A stretch of 64,000 bases of DNA from contig JAQFVV010012405.1 of the NCBI GenBank assembly GCA_028023455.1, forward strand, positions 11,384,423 to 11,448,422, in the 5' to 3' direction. A program made the translations under genes and the position numbers. Below, piece by piece: positions 12,503-24,060 of this stretch (position 1 is the stretch's first letter; each line of letters opens with the position of its first letter). The notes under the pieces were generated by a model, which saw only the letters and a list, made by a program, of their open reading frames with translations, searched no databases and had not been told where the DNA came from. This DNA comes from Epiperipatus broadwayi (taxonomy: Eukaryota; Onychophora; Udeonychophora; Euonychophora; Peripatidae).

Positions 12503-14283
12503 GAGTTTTGTATTATATAAATATATGTTCAGTATTGATAGAGAAAATAAAGTTTTTGAAAAGAAAAAGAAGGATTTTTAATTTGGTGATATTATTGATT
12601 TATAATTTAAAATGAGAAAAAGTATTATTTTCCATTTTTTAAAAAAATACTTTCACTTTCTAAAAAAAAATACACTTGTTGATTTTAAAAATGGAGATTA
12701 ATTTCCCTGTGACAAAACTTGCAAAATCAATCAGTCACATGACCTGAGTTCTGGAAATTTTTTATACTACATATAGTACCAAAAATGTTTATGCTATTTT
12801 TTCAGTTTCTATCTACATTTCAAAATTGTGCGTAAGTTATTTTAAAAATAACAAACTTTAAGTGAAAGAAAATGCGATCAATAGACAGGAACAATATAAT
12901 ATATATCCCATATTTTGTCACTAATGGAGAGATCTAGAATGCCTAAGTTTCAATTTGCAAGGATGAAAAAAATCAACGACCTCCTGAATGATGAACTTAC
13001 TCTCCAGGGAAATTGGTAATCTATTATAATTACTTTCAAATTTTATTTTCTATTCTGATTATTTTATTTTTATTTTGTTGATTTTATATATGTGCGGCTT
13101 AATCCGAGTATTTGCAATAATTTTGATATAAACTAGTAATAGAGTAACCTATTAACTGAATTTAAACTCTAATAATGCTATCATAGGTTAATACGAACAT
13201 TGATTACTTAATATATTAAGGTTTGAATTATTATTATATCTGTTCGTTAGATAACTGAGAGTGATTCTTTTTTAACATATTTCCCACCATTTTTCATGCT
13301 GTTGTTTTTGCATTTTATAACTACTTTTATTTTTTAAATCGCTTTGAGATTTAGTATGTTTTTGTTTAATTTCATAGGCTTTTATTATACTTTTTTCTCA
13401 TTCATTTCATAGAATTTTAAAAATAGTGTTCATAATTTGCACTTTACTTATTTTTCATTGAACTCTTTGTGTAGGAGGGGAGGTTCTAAACATTACTTGC
13501 CTCAGATGTTCTAATCAACTTTTGTTTTAAATTTCAATTTTCTATTCTGATTATTTTATTTCTATTTTGTTGATTTTATTAATGTGCAATTTAATCAGAG
13601 TATTTGCAATAATTTATGATCTAAACTAGTAATAGAGTAACATATTAACTGAATTTAAACTCTAATGATGCTATTATAGGTTAATACGAACATTGATTAC
13701 TTAATATGGATTAGTCTGTTATTAAAATTTGAATTATTATTATATCTGTTAGTTAGATAACAGAGTGATTCTTTTTTAAATCGCTTTCAGATTTAGTATG
13801 TTTTTGTTTAATTTCGTAGGCTTTTATTAGGATTTTAAAAATAGCATTCATAATTTGCACTTCACTTATTTTTCATTGAACTCTTCATGCGGGAGGGGGG
13901 TTTCTAAACATTTTTCACCTCAGATGTTCTAATCAACTTTTGTTTTAAATTTCTATTTCAGCGATTTTGACCAATTTTTGTTTTTCATTTCAATGTCATC
14001 AATTTTCACTGATTTCTCATGTGGAGGGGGGGGGTCTACCATTTTCCAATTGGATGTTCTAATAAACTTTTGTTTTAAATTTCTATTTCAGCAATTTTGA
14101 CCGATTTTTGTTTTACATTTCAATTTCAGCGATTTTGACCAATATCTCGTTGTGGGGGGGGTGTTACTATTTCTCAAATTGAGCAATTTTTACCAATTTT
14201 TGAATAGAAATTTATCAATTACAGGCTTCTTGGTGGTTCTGCAGCATCACCTGGTGGATTGTCCAGTAGGTAAGAAAACAACC
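12503..14283 (-). repeat. Right inverted arm of the Merlin-like element
   Basis: This is the inverse of 9234-10712 but about 300 bases longer. The extra length is explained by a direct duplication inside it: about 13045-13500 is repeated at about 13545-13920 (shared TCTATTCTGATTATTTTATT, ACTAGTAATAGAGTAAC, TACGAACATTGATTACTTAA, CATTGAACTCTT). The outer part carries the G-runs that match the C-runs of the left arm. Confidence 0.88.
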
Positions 14284-14464
14284 ATATATATATATAATAT
14301 TATCATTCGGTGTCTGTATTTTTAAAGCAATATACATAATTATATAACTGAATATTTGTAAATATATTAACTAAATAATAACAAATTTTATCCACTTAGA
14401 AGTGCTTTTGATTATCTCAGTAATCTCTGTGAATTAAAGGTTTGAAATGCTAAATTTCCCACAA

Positions 14465-14829
14465 TTATGTGGTCTTAATGTTTGCTGCTTGCCTGTTAAT
14501 TAAGTCATGTTTATATTTGTATATTAGCATAGCTTCCTTTATTTTTCTTTTATTGTTATGTTTTTCAATTTGTAATATTTTTACACTGTTAAAATTGAAG
14601 TCAAAACCATAAATACATGATTTATTATGGTTGTAAAAAACAGATGCTGAAATATTATTATCCACTATGCAATTTTGTTTTGATTTCTGAACTTGTTTTA
14701 ATAATAGCAAGTGTTCTTTAGTTCTTTTTTTTCCAATGTACATCTAGATTCACCTATATATACACTGCCACATCTACATATCCATTTATAAATGACACAA
14801 TTTTTATTTATAAATGAGGTTTTATCTTT
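14465..14829 (-). pseudogene. GIY-YIG endonuclease tail of Penelope-like element (left arm)
   Basis: The minus-strand frame from 14743 keeps KRTKEHLLLLK, then GFDFNFNSVKILQIEKHNN and KRKIKEAMLI, and ends near ANIKTT. This is the second half of the endonuclease domain: the Arg/Glu-His after the YIG box, and the Arg-Lys-Glu-Ala helix. The YIG part upstream is present but in another frame because the A-run is two bases longer than in the right arm. It was originally part of a fused RT plus GIY-YIG protein; only the C-terminus is here. Confidence 0.7.
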
Positions 14830-15470
14830 GGAAGTCCTTCTTATTTAGAAATAATAGTCTTTGCAAATATTTATTGGATAAAGGCAAAAATATTGAAATA
14901 TATTCAAATGAATTGTTAAATGTTGGCTACAGTTATAATCGTATATATAATGTTATTAGAGATTTTAATACAAAATATAAAAATAAAAAAATTAATAATA
15001 TTGATTCTCCTGCTAATAAAAAAATATGGATAAATATCCCATATATTGCATTTTACACACCTCCTACATTAAACAAATTAATAAATAACTCCAAAGATAA
15101 AACCTCATTTATAAATAAAAATTGTGTCATTTATAAATGGATATGTAGGTGTGGCAGTGGATATATAGGTGAATCTAGATGTACATTGGAAAAAAGAACT
15201 AAAGAACACTTGCTATTAATAAAATGAGTTCAGAAATTGAAACAAAATTGCATAGTGGATAATAATATTTCAGCATATGTTTTTTACGACCATAATAAAT
15301 CGTACATTTATGGTTTTGACTTCAATTTTAACCATGTAAATATATTGCAAATTGAAAAAAATTACAATAAAAGAAAAATAAAGGAAGCTATGCTAATATA
15401 AAAATATAAACATGACTTAATTAACAGGCAAGCAGCAAACATTAAGATTACAGAATTGTGGGAAAGTTAG
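14814..15470 (+). pseudogene. Linker plus GIY-YIG endonuclease domain of Penelope-like element
   Basis: One frame runs from 14814 to a TAG at 15468-15470 with two internal stops (TGA 15225-15227, TAA 15399-15401). Residues 1-80 look like the linker between reverse transcriptase and endonuclease (LLNVGYSYNRIYNVI, then PYIAFYTPPTLNKLI). About residues 100-137 hold the GIY-YIG core: CVIYKWICRCGSGYIGESRC, then LEKRTKEHLL, with the CxC pair and the catalytic Arg region. After the TGA the frame continues with GFDFNFNHVNILQIEKN and KRKIKEAMLI, then LINRQAANIKITELWES. In the family this domain nicks target DNA to prime reverse transcription. The RT domain is absent, so this is a 5'-truncated, inactive copy. 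Confidence 0.78.
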
Positions 15471-15581
15471 CATTTTAAAGCTTTAGTTGACGTCGATTAC
15501 TAAGATAATCGAAAGCGCTCCTAAGTGGATAAAATTTTTAATTATTTAGTTACTGTATTTACAAATATTCAGTTATATCAT

Positions 15582-16125
15582 TACACACACACACGCATAT
15601 ATATATATATATATAGTTTATTTAGTTAATCTTACAATAAATAGTTGTTCTAAGTTTATAATGAGTAAGTTTTTCTATTAAGTAAAATTCTCATGTAATT
15701 AAAGTTGCTTCTTACTACAGAAATTTTATAAATTATTATATATTTAAAATAATATTATATAGCAAAAGAAACCGAAAATTTCAAAAATAAATTCGTTTTA
15801 TACCCAAAATATTACACTGAACATTATTGTGTTATACTTATTGGTTTTTAAATATCTGTCAAAGAATTTCTCCACAAGAATAAAATAAAACAAGAAATAT
15901 AGAATAAATGTTTAAATGCATATGCATTAATTGTAATTAATGCTTTTAAAAAACAACTAATATAATTTCATGTTTTATTGCTAAGAAGTTTGCAAAAAGT
16001 TTAGCTACAATAAATGACAAACAATGCTGGCCATTGAATCAAAAACCTTGAGTTCCTGAATCCACCACTGTTTCACTACTCTAAAACACTCTGGGTAGAG
16101 CAGATCTTTATATTGTCCATCAAAA
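15582..16125. other. AT-rich sequence with (TA)n
   Basis: A mixed (AC)n/(TA)n tract lies at 15583-15615. No gene is recognised. Around 16020-16110 there is a patch with words like GAATCAAAAACCTTGAGTTC that is unassigned. Confidence 0.4.
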
Positions 16126-16129
16126 TTAT

Positions 16130-16315
16130 TATGATGATAATGATGTTAAACCATTAAGCATCACATGATCACTATCTTATACTAGCACATAATTGTTTAT
16201 AAACAAAGCAAAACTCTCCATACAGTATTGCCACCCTGTGTCTTCTGGCATTCATTGATTACTCTGGTTGGCACAGGGTTGCAATACTGTATGGAGAGTT
16301 TTGCTTTGTTTATAA
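16130..16315. mobile_element. MITE family B, copy 1 (inverted repeat)
   Basis: ACAAAGCAAAACTCTCCATA at about 16205 is matched by TATGGAGAGTTTTGCTTTGT at about 16290. Between them are GGCATTCATTGATTACTCTG and GGCACAGGGTTGCAATACTG, inverse to each other in part. The upstream word CATCACATGATCAC...ACTAGCACATAATTG recurs at 34408 and 50338. No coding capacity is present. Confidence 0.75.
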
Positions 16316-17234
16316 TAATGTTGTGGAAAACTCCACAACTTAACATTAACATTACATACACAATATATATTTATGCAATAAAAATAGATTAATATTGTAT
16401 TTAAATCTTTACCAAAGTAATTAAAAAAGATAATCAATGGATAGGGCATTGCAAAAATCCAACTTAGGTTTTATTCACATTAAAACAGATTGATTGCTTT
16501 AGAAGGTCATATTTATCAAGTTTAAGTATCTACTTATTATAAATATTACTCAATTATGAGTAACCAAAGAATTTACTATAGTGAAATTAATTATTTTTAA
16601 AATTAAATGTTTTCAAGAATAATAGTAAGAAACATATATCACTTATATAAATATAAAAAAACAAGCAAAACAAAGTCTAGAAAACTTCAGTATTGTTCTA
16701 TCAGATGCGAATGTATCTGATTGATTTGTTAAGAATTAGAAAATTTATACAAATTATTGAATTTTTATAATGCAAAACCAATTTTTTAAACAATAAATAA
16801 AACATCTCCCAAAACCTATAATATAATTTTCTATTGTAATAACTTAGTAATTAAGTATTTGAAAAGTTTCCAAAAACATCAATGCTCACTAACATTCATC
16901 ATGCTTCTTTTGAACATAATACTTTCCCCTCACATCTGAATCTCTGTTTTGAGATTTTCTGAGGTGTTATGATGGTACTGCTATCACATTGGCTTTTCTT
17001 CTCTATTTTGTGAATATTTATAATGTTAGTTTGCTGGTTTATTTTTTTTGTGTGTGGTAGAAATTGGAACTAAAATTATTAGTTTAAAAAAAAAATTGAA
17101 GATGTCAATATCATACAGACATATTGAAAATATCATGCAAATTTCCAAATTTGAAACAAATTGACAATACCCTGATTGGTTGGATCATAATACAAAGAAA
17201 ATGTAACAATATTGATTGGTAGATTAAGAGAGTA

Positions 17235-17520
17235 GCAACTCTTTATATAGTAGTATCACCAAGCCATAGTTATCAATGTATGCTAGAAGTCTTGTGTATC
17301 AAAATCTCTATTTAAGTCTACTCTTCCAATATCCCCAAAATAGTTGTGAGGTTGCAGCCATCATCAGTGTGAAGCTTTGGATCTGAGATTATCACATCTA
17401 GACTTTTGGATCTAATGCAACCTTTCAGAACTAGATAAAAATTTTGCTTTACAAATTTTCTGGCATTAATAGATTGCTATGGCCTGCACTAGATGGCACT
17501 ATTGAATACAAGACACATTT
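17235..17520. mobile_element. MITE family B, copy 2 (degraded)
   Basis: Shared words with the 48.15 kb copy are AGAAG-CTTGTGTAT-AAA, CTCTTCCAATATCCCC, CATCAGTGTGAAGC-TTGGATCTGAGA and TTAGGATCTAATGCAACC-like sequence. The closing arm (TGGCATT-ATAG-TTGCT-TGG, GGCACTATTGAATAC) is eroded. Confidence 0.55.
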
Positions 17521-18164
17521 TAAAAAAAAAATGCTTTTGTAAATTTGACAAAAAAATTTGTACTATCCTATTTCTGCAATTGTTTGCTTTATGCTATACA
17601 TGCACATAGTATTACCATTGATATCCTTATGCAGAATAGTATGGTATATCTTTATTAATCAAAAGAAGAAAAGATTTAACATTAAATGTCAATATTTTTT
17701 GGATTCATTTCATAAATCACTTTAATTTTTTCTTAAAGTGCTCTTTTTAATGTTATTTTACTAATTTTACCTTTATTTTATGATAAAACCTGTACTGAAT
17801 AACTTTTACATTTTTTTTACAACTAATAAATCATTTTGACAGTTCCCAATAGCTACATTTTGAATTTTAAAGTAAAAATGAACGTTTTAGCCTCTTTTAA
17901 TGTCCTTTGCCGATTTTAACATTATATTAAAAACTGTATGAAATAACCTTTAGAATTTTTTTACAACTAATAAATTAATAAGATTTAAATTTAAAGTTGC
18001 AACAATATGATAAAACCTTCCTTTCCAAGATGCTGATTGATTTTTCTTGTTCTCTACACAAGAGAGTATCTGTAAATGACTTTTACTACTGATGATGTTT
18101 TTGATTTGAATATTAAAATGAAAATGAATGTTTTAGAATCTTTTTTAATAATTGGAAGGGTGAG

Positions 18165-18420
18165 AAGAAGAAGCCTGTTCATTAAAATTTGAGGATTTTT
18201 CTATCCTAATATAAACTGAACATTGATTGTATATATGTTTGGGAAATTATGATCTGACCCAACTGATGAGTGATAGTTCTGCATTAAATAAGTATAGTGT
18301 TGATCATGTGTCTTTTTTACATTATTTAGTCATGTGTTTTGATTGCTCGAAATATAATGGAGGATGAATAGACTGAAAAATTCTGAGTTACAATTCCTCT
18401 ATTTGCATAATTAAAATTGT
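18165..18420 (+). repeat. SINE-like family A, copy 3
   Basis: It opens with GAAGAAGCCTGTTCATTAAA and TTTCTATCCTAATATAAACTG, followed by a (TATA)-like tract, CTGACCCAACTGATGAGTG, CATGTGT and GAGTTACAATTCC. Same order as in the 36.0 kb copy. Confidence 0.65.
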
Positions 18421-18870
18421 ATTTGTGATTTTAAAAATATTTCAAAAGGTTCTTACATACTGTCAGTAAAAACATTAGCAATCAGTTTTATAAGGTATGG
18501 TCATTGAACTGATTGTGACATTTTATTTTGTTGATATAGAATTTAACTTCCATTTTAAAATGTAAAATATATAATTAAAAAATAAAAGTGTTATCATGTA
18601 TACTTTCATTTTTTAATAATTACTATATGTTTATTGTGTGAAATAGGCATGAACTTTTAACCAATTTTTGATGTGATTTAAAAAATCTTCTTGAAGTAAT
18701 TTTACAAATGCTTTAAAAAACAGAAGACACAAAATCAAATTCATCAAGTATCTGGAGATTGCATTAAATTACATTGATTTACTGCCTATTGAAAAGTACT
18801 GACCTCTTCAGAATTTTTTAATACATCAATATTGAAATTTTCAAGCATCAAATATACATACAATTGTTTT

Positions 18871-18953
18871 GCATTGGTGGTCTAGAGGTCAGCACGACTG
18901 CCTTGCACTTGCAGGCAGTTGCCTGAGTTGTGGGTTCGCGTCCCAGCCAATGC
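18871..18953 (+). tRNA. tRNA-like sequence, probably a SINE head or tRNA pseudogene
   Basis: The 83-mer can fold as a tRNA. The first seven bases GCATTGG pair perfectly with the last seven CCAATGC. TGGTCTAGAGG fits a pol III box A and GGTTCGCGTCC fits box B. A CTGCCT/AGGCAG stem sits in the anticodon position, but its loop is nine bases, the T stem has one mismatch and the variable region is long. A related degenerate copy lies on the minus strand at 35489-35568, and both are followed by TATGACAT. That points to a dispersed tRNA-derived repeat more than a working tRNA gene, so no amino acid is assigned. Confidence 0.5.
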
Positions 18954-21945
18954 TATGACATTTAAAATATATATATATACATACAATTAAAAAAATCAAC
19001 ATTAAAGGTGGTGCAGAGGAGAGACTTATTAGTTCTATTAATTCTCATGGCTTATTTACTTAAAAAATAACATGGTACTTCTGTTGATTTATATCATTGA
19101 TCTATCATTATCTTAACAGATATTAACATATGTTTTATAATACTAAAATGTGTTCCTGATTTATTGATTTATTAATTTAAAAAGTCTGAAGAGACCAGTA
19201 TATCTTTACCACATTGTTAACAAAAGAAGAGACTGCCTCCAAGATATTGACAGTTTTTGATCTTTTGTTTCCAGTTTTCCCATTATTTGTGACATTACTT
19301 TAGGTTATGTTTTGGAATAAACAAAAATATGTTTTTGCTGTTTTATTAAATATTTCTGATTATATTTACACAATAATTGTTTAATAGTTATTTAAACAAA
19401 TGTCTTAGTTTTAAATATAGACCTTAATAAATTTGACCATAACATTTACAAAGGAAAGTATAGTGTTGAGAAGGTAACACCTTATAATACTAATCATTTA
19501 ACATCATTACCTGTCCAAATCATCATAATGTATTAAAATTTTTGAAGACATTCAAAAAAGTATAAATTAATTTTAAGATTTTAAAGCAGTATTTGAGATT
19601 TATCAAAAATTATTATTTTTTCATATTTTAAAAATAAATGCAAAATAAAAAAGATTTTTTTGATTTTCTGAAAAGTGTTTTTTTCCACATCATTGACTGA
19701 CTTATTACATAATTTGTTCTTATTTATAACTTATTTTTTCAATATTTGTAAAATTCAAATATTTTGTTGTAGGGTGTTTTTCATTTGTAAAATTAAATGA
19801 AACAGAAATCAAGTCCAGTTTATTGAGATTTACTATAAAATAAAGACTTTATACAGAAATGAAAGATTGAGCATTGACAAAAATTCCCACCAGGTGTAAC
19901 AATAAAAAATGCCACAATTTGAAAGTGTTAAAACAGAAAGACCACCATTGCATTATACAAAGAACAGTCCCACAATACACTGAATGTCAAAATTATCAAT
20001 TAAATGATTTTTTATTTAAATCTTAACATAAATTCTGACATCTCTAATGTTCTATTATAATAAAAATCTCACATGTATTTGAATAAAAAAATATTTAAAT
20101 TTTTATATAAACAGTGTTATAAATTGTGAAACTATTTAACTTTTGTCATATTTAAATGTATTACATAGCATTAAGTTTTTAACAATGCCACTATCAGTTG
20201 TTTTAGGGCAAATATCTTTTTCAAAATTAAAAAACAAAAACAAAAAAAAAACAAATTTTTATTCTAAATTATAATACAAAAGCACTAACGAATTGTGTTA
20301 TTATATGAAATGAAATATGTAAAGATTTAACTCTCCTATTAATTCACCTGAAAGTTTTTATTTTCTGTTTGGTGTTCACTTTTTTTTAATCTCCTACAGC
20401 TATCTATAGCGCTATTTTTCTAGTTTTTTTTATTTATTTTGACAGCAGAAAATGGAACTAAAATATAATGTTTTATTAGTTCAAAAAAATTGTAGAAATT
20501 AGAATAGTCCCTGTGGATCATTGATAGTTTCTTTGTTTTCTGGTTTCAAAATCATTTACAATATTACATCGAGAAAATTTTTGAAACTGCAAAAGAATTT
20601 TGCATACTTTATTAAATATTTATGATTATTTTTACACAACAATTAAACAATAATTATTTAAAATCAAAATATACATAATTACATTTTGAAATTATTTATG
20701 TTTTATTTTTAAAAATAAACAATGACAAATTAAATCACAACACTAAAAATCTATGATTGTTAACATTGTATTGTTTTTACAAATGTGGTATTATAGAAAT
20801 TTGAACATAATTTACAAATTATAAATACAATTTTAAAGTATTGAAATGAATTTTATAGATTCATGATGGTTTCATATTATTTAATTCAAACCTTAAAGTT
20901 GGTATTCAATCAACAAATGCTTTGTTAATTTTGTGTTTTCACTGGCATGGTTAACTTTCTTTCATATTACTTACTGATAAAAAAATACACTGTTCTCATT
21001 ATGTGTTCAGTTTATTATTTTTTTTAGTGGTTACAAAGTTCAGATACATATTTATATGAAATTTTTCATGCTTAAACTCATATTTCTAATGAACCAAATC
21101 TAATTTATTGAATTTCAATATAGAATAAAAAATTAATTTCAAAATGAAATGTTGAAAGATTACAAAGATTGCCACCAGGTAGAACAATGGAAATGGCAAC
21201 ATTCTGAAGGTTAAAAGTGAACAATATTGTGACAGAGTTTCAATGTATGAAATCAAGAATAAATTTGGTAAGCATTAGAGTTATAAATATTTATTATTTT
21301 AATTTTCTATTTTTGATTTTATTTTGATTTGCTCACATTTTTTCTTATGGCAGATTGTTCAAAATAATTTGGAGAGTGTATAAAAACTACAGACTCGAAT
21401 GATATAAATCTATAAAAATATTCCTGATGATGGTATAAATTATCGGGATGTGATCTACTATATTATTCAATACTTGCATGTGATTTATTATATTATAAAA
21501 TACCTGGATATTTATATATTTTAGGAAAGTTATTGTATAAAGAGACTGAATGTTGATAGGTCTATAATTTCTAATCATTTTTCTACCAGTACCAATCTAA
21601 TTTACTATATCTACATTCCATTTTGTCTTTGCTTCTTAAAATACCGTGTCTACATCACTAAATAATTCTAGGATAATTAATCAACAAAATTAAGATGCAT
21701 ACTAAAATCTAGATTTATAAAGAGTTCAAAAAAATACAACAGAAAACTAAAAGATATAAAGAAAATATTTACCTACTTTCATGTGTTACAATAAATACTT
21801 TTTTATCTTTGACTTGTTAGAACTTTATTAAAATAATTTTGTGTTCTTCATTGGTCATATTGTTAAATTGTATTTATTTGAAAAGCAATTGGAAACTTTA
21901 GACTTGGAGATATTGTTTAAACTCTCTTAATCTTATTTTTTTTAG

Positions 21946-22026
21946 CTTTTGCTTTAAAAAAATGTAAAAGTAAATCATATGTTATTCAATTAAAGACCTC
22001 AGCTGTCTATGATGACGAAAAGAAAG
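21946..22026 (+). other. Possible coding exon (weak)
   Basis: A T-rich tract ending in TTTTAG precedes an 81-base segment followed by GTAAGG. One forward frame (phase 2) is open throughout: FALKKCKSKSYVIQLKTSAV then YDDEKK. The other two frames contain stops. The length is a multiple of three. No domain is recognised and no adjoining exon in a compatible phase was found, so it may be a chance arrangement within repeat-rich sequence. Confidence 0.25.
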
Positions 22027-23964
22027 GTAAGGGGAATTTAGAATGATTTTGTATGGTTCATGTATGCTTCTAATGATGCCATTTACTTTTTGGATTTTTG
22101 TAAAGTAAAAAAGTAAACAACTATTGGGTAGTCAGTGGAAATCCAAATAAATAAGAAAGAAGTTTCATTTTAAGCTCTTTTTTGTTGTTAATTTGTTTTC
22201 ATTGTTTCAAAGCCAGTTAGTTCATTTTCATCTCAATTGTTGTTATGAATTGTACTTTGTATTGAATGCAGCTATTAATTACCATTTTTATCAGACAACA
22301 ACACTTCTAAAAATCACCATCTTTATCTCTCCTCCCTCTCCTCACTTTCTGAAAAGCAAATATATAAAAAAAAAAAAAAATTAAAAATTTTTAAAGCAAA
22401 TAGTAAAAAAAATTCCAAATATGCTACTTACTCATAATAAAAGAGGTTGTTTGAAATTATACATCAGTAAATTTTGTAACTTAACATTAGGCAGAATCAC
22501 AGTAAGAAATTGAAAACTAAGAATTGTCCATATTTTCCCCTTCTCTCTCTCTGCCCCCTCTGTACCATTTTTTCAAAAACAAAGAAGAAATTGAAAAGAC
22601 AAATATTACTAAAAGTTTGCAAAACAAAATAAAGACCTACCAGTGAAAAGCAATAAGAAGCTTTGGATTCCACTTTGCATTTATAAATTACATAATAGGA
22701 TTATAGTAAATCACTTTTCTAAATTCAAAAAAATTTCAGTTGACTGATTGGTCATGATGTCAAAGCAGTGTTTTAAAGAAACAATCCTTTCCATGATTTT
22801 TATGAGGTGACTCAAAGCCACTTCAAGTTGCTCGAATTCCATCATTTTTAAAGTTACGGTAAAGATTTTACCATCATTTGAAAGGTTATAAAAAGTTCCA
22901 TAAGATGCTGCCCTCTCTTGAATTATTTTACAAGTAAAAAATCAATAAAACTGATGTAAAGGTCTAACAAAGGGAGGAACCAGTCCATTCTAAGTGTTGA
23001 TTGGCTCTCCACTATTGAGGACAAAAGAATTCACTTGTCAATAACTTGTACCATTACAATTTCTTTTGTTTAATTTTGAAAGTGATAAACGAATGTTTTA
23101 GACCATTTTAAAAGTATTTTTTGACATATTATAAATTATTTTGATAAAATATGCTAAAAATAAAATTATTATAAAAAATATATAAGATTTTAGTAAAAAT
23201 TATTTATTTTTCAGCAACGTAAAACTGAGAAGAAAATCACTGATGTCACCAACACTTTTTAGTTGGTTACTAATGTTCATTTTAGATTTCCCGCTATCGA
23301 ATATTTTTATAATTATAAATAAAAATTTATTTTTGAAAAAACTTTCATTCACTTTCGTAACCTGACAAATTATTAATATACTTTTTACAAACGAAACTAA
23401 AGTGAATATAATATTAAAAGTTGAATATATTTCGATGTTGAGTTTGTGAGTTGGCCATTTAAAAGTTTAGACTTTTACCTCACTTGGCCAATAAAGTAAT
23501 CAGTGCTCAAAAGGTTAAAGAGAAAATAGAATGTAGATAGCTGAATAGATCAGTATCTTTTCTACCTTGGTATACTTTTATTAAATATTTGGTATATATT
23601 TTAACTAATAATTTTACTATTTATTCATTCTACATTTTATGGTAGTAATTCAATATTTAATAGAGATTTTTTATTCTTCAAAGACTTAATTGCATTTCAT
23701 TTGTCTTCATTTAAAATTCTTAGCATTACAAAAGGTATTGTTGTAGATGCTACTTTGTTATTTTACTGATATATAGGTCTCTGAAGAATTTTCCCCCAAA
23801 TTCAGGTCTTCATCAGTCTTTTCAGTATTCAATATTAAGACTTACGGTTTTAAGGATTCTGCTAACTTTTAAAGCTTTCATCATTGACTTTATTAACTTT
23901 TGCATATATTCCTTAATTCAGTTAAACATTACACGCTTACTATTCTTTATGCTTACACAAGATG

Positions 23965-24060
23965 TTTACACAGAGGCATAACTCTCCATACAGTAGTGCA
24001 TCCATTGATTATACTGGTTTGCACTGAGTGATGTTACTGTATGGAGAGTTTTGCTTCTAT
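23965..24060. mobile_element. MITE family B, copy 3 (short)
   Basis: ATAACTCTCCATACAGTAGTG at about 23978 is matched by TACTGTATGGAGAGTTTTGC at about 24035. The centre is TCCATTGATTATACTGGTTTGCACTG. This is a minimal internally deleted derivative of the 48.15 kb type. Confidence 0.75.

Larger units (their letters stand above)
9234..14283. mobile_element. Long-inverted-arm IS1595/Merlin-like DNA transposon
   Basis: A 5.05 kb element is bounded by perfect inverted termini. The left end reads GGTTGTTTTCTCACCTACTG and the right end is its near-exact inverse. The arms run inward for about 1.5 kb on the left (to about 10712) and about 1.8 kb on the right (from about 12503). The centre encodes a broken minus-strand transposase with an IS1595/ISXO2-type DDE domain. 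Both flanks read ATATATAT directly against the ends. That fits the 8-9 bp target duplication known for Merlin elements, but it is also simple TA sequence and so weak proof. Merlin elements usually have much shorter inverted repeats, so this foldback architecture is unusual. The arms have diverged by substitutions and indels, so the insertion is not recent. Confidence 0.85.
14341..15581. mobile_element. Penelope-like element remnant, inverted duplication
   Basis: Two arms of about 490 bp (14341-14829 and 15090-15581) are inverse copies separated by a loop of about 260 bp. Both arms encode the C-terminal GIY-YIG endonuclease end of a Penelope-like retroelement, each reading outward. The left arm has two extra A residues in the A-run after GTACATTGG, which shifts its frame relative to the right arm. 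Outer ends lie next to (TA)n/(AC)n tracts. Penelope elements often carry terminal repeats in direct or inverted order, so the palindrome may reflect their integration. A later inverted duplication is the alternative. Confidence 0.75.
17690..24000. repeat. Diffuse AT-rich dispersed repeat family C
   Basis: Diagnostic words recur here and elsewhere. (C)CACCAGGT(G/A)(T/G)AACAAT with TTTATTGA upstream occurs at about 19890, 21175 and 63918. GACCTCTTCAGA followed by a T-run occurs at about 18802 and 31067, and in inverted form at about 19180 and 54960. TTATTAAATATTT-TGATTATTTTTACACAA-AATT occurs at about 19345, 20610 and 55040. No coding frame is retained. The class is unknown; it could be the decayed non-coding part of an LTR element or LINE. 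Confidence 0.5.
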
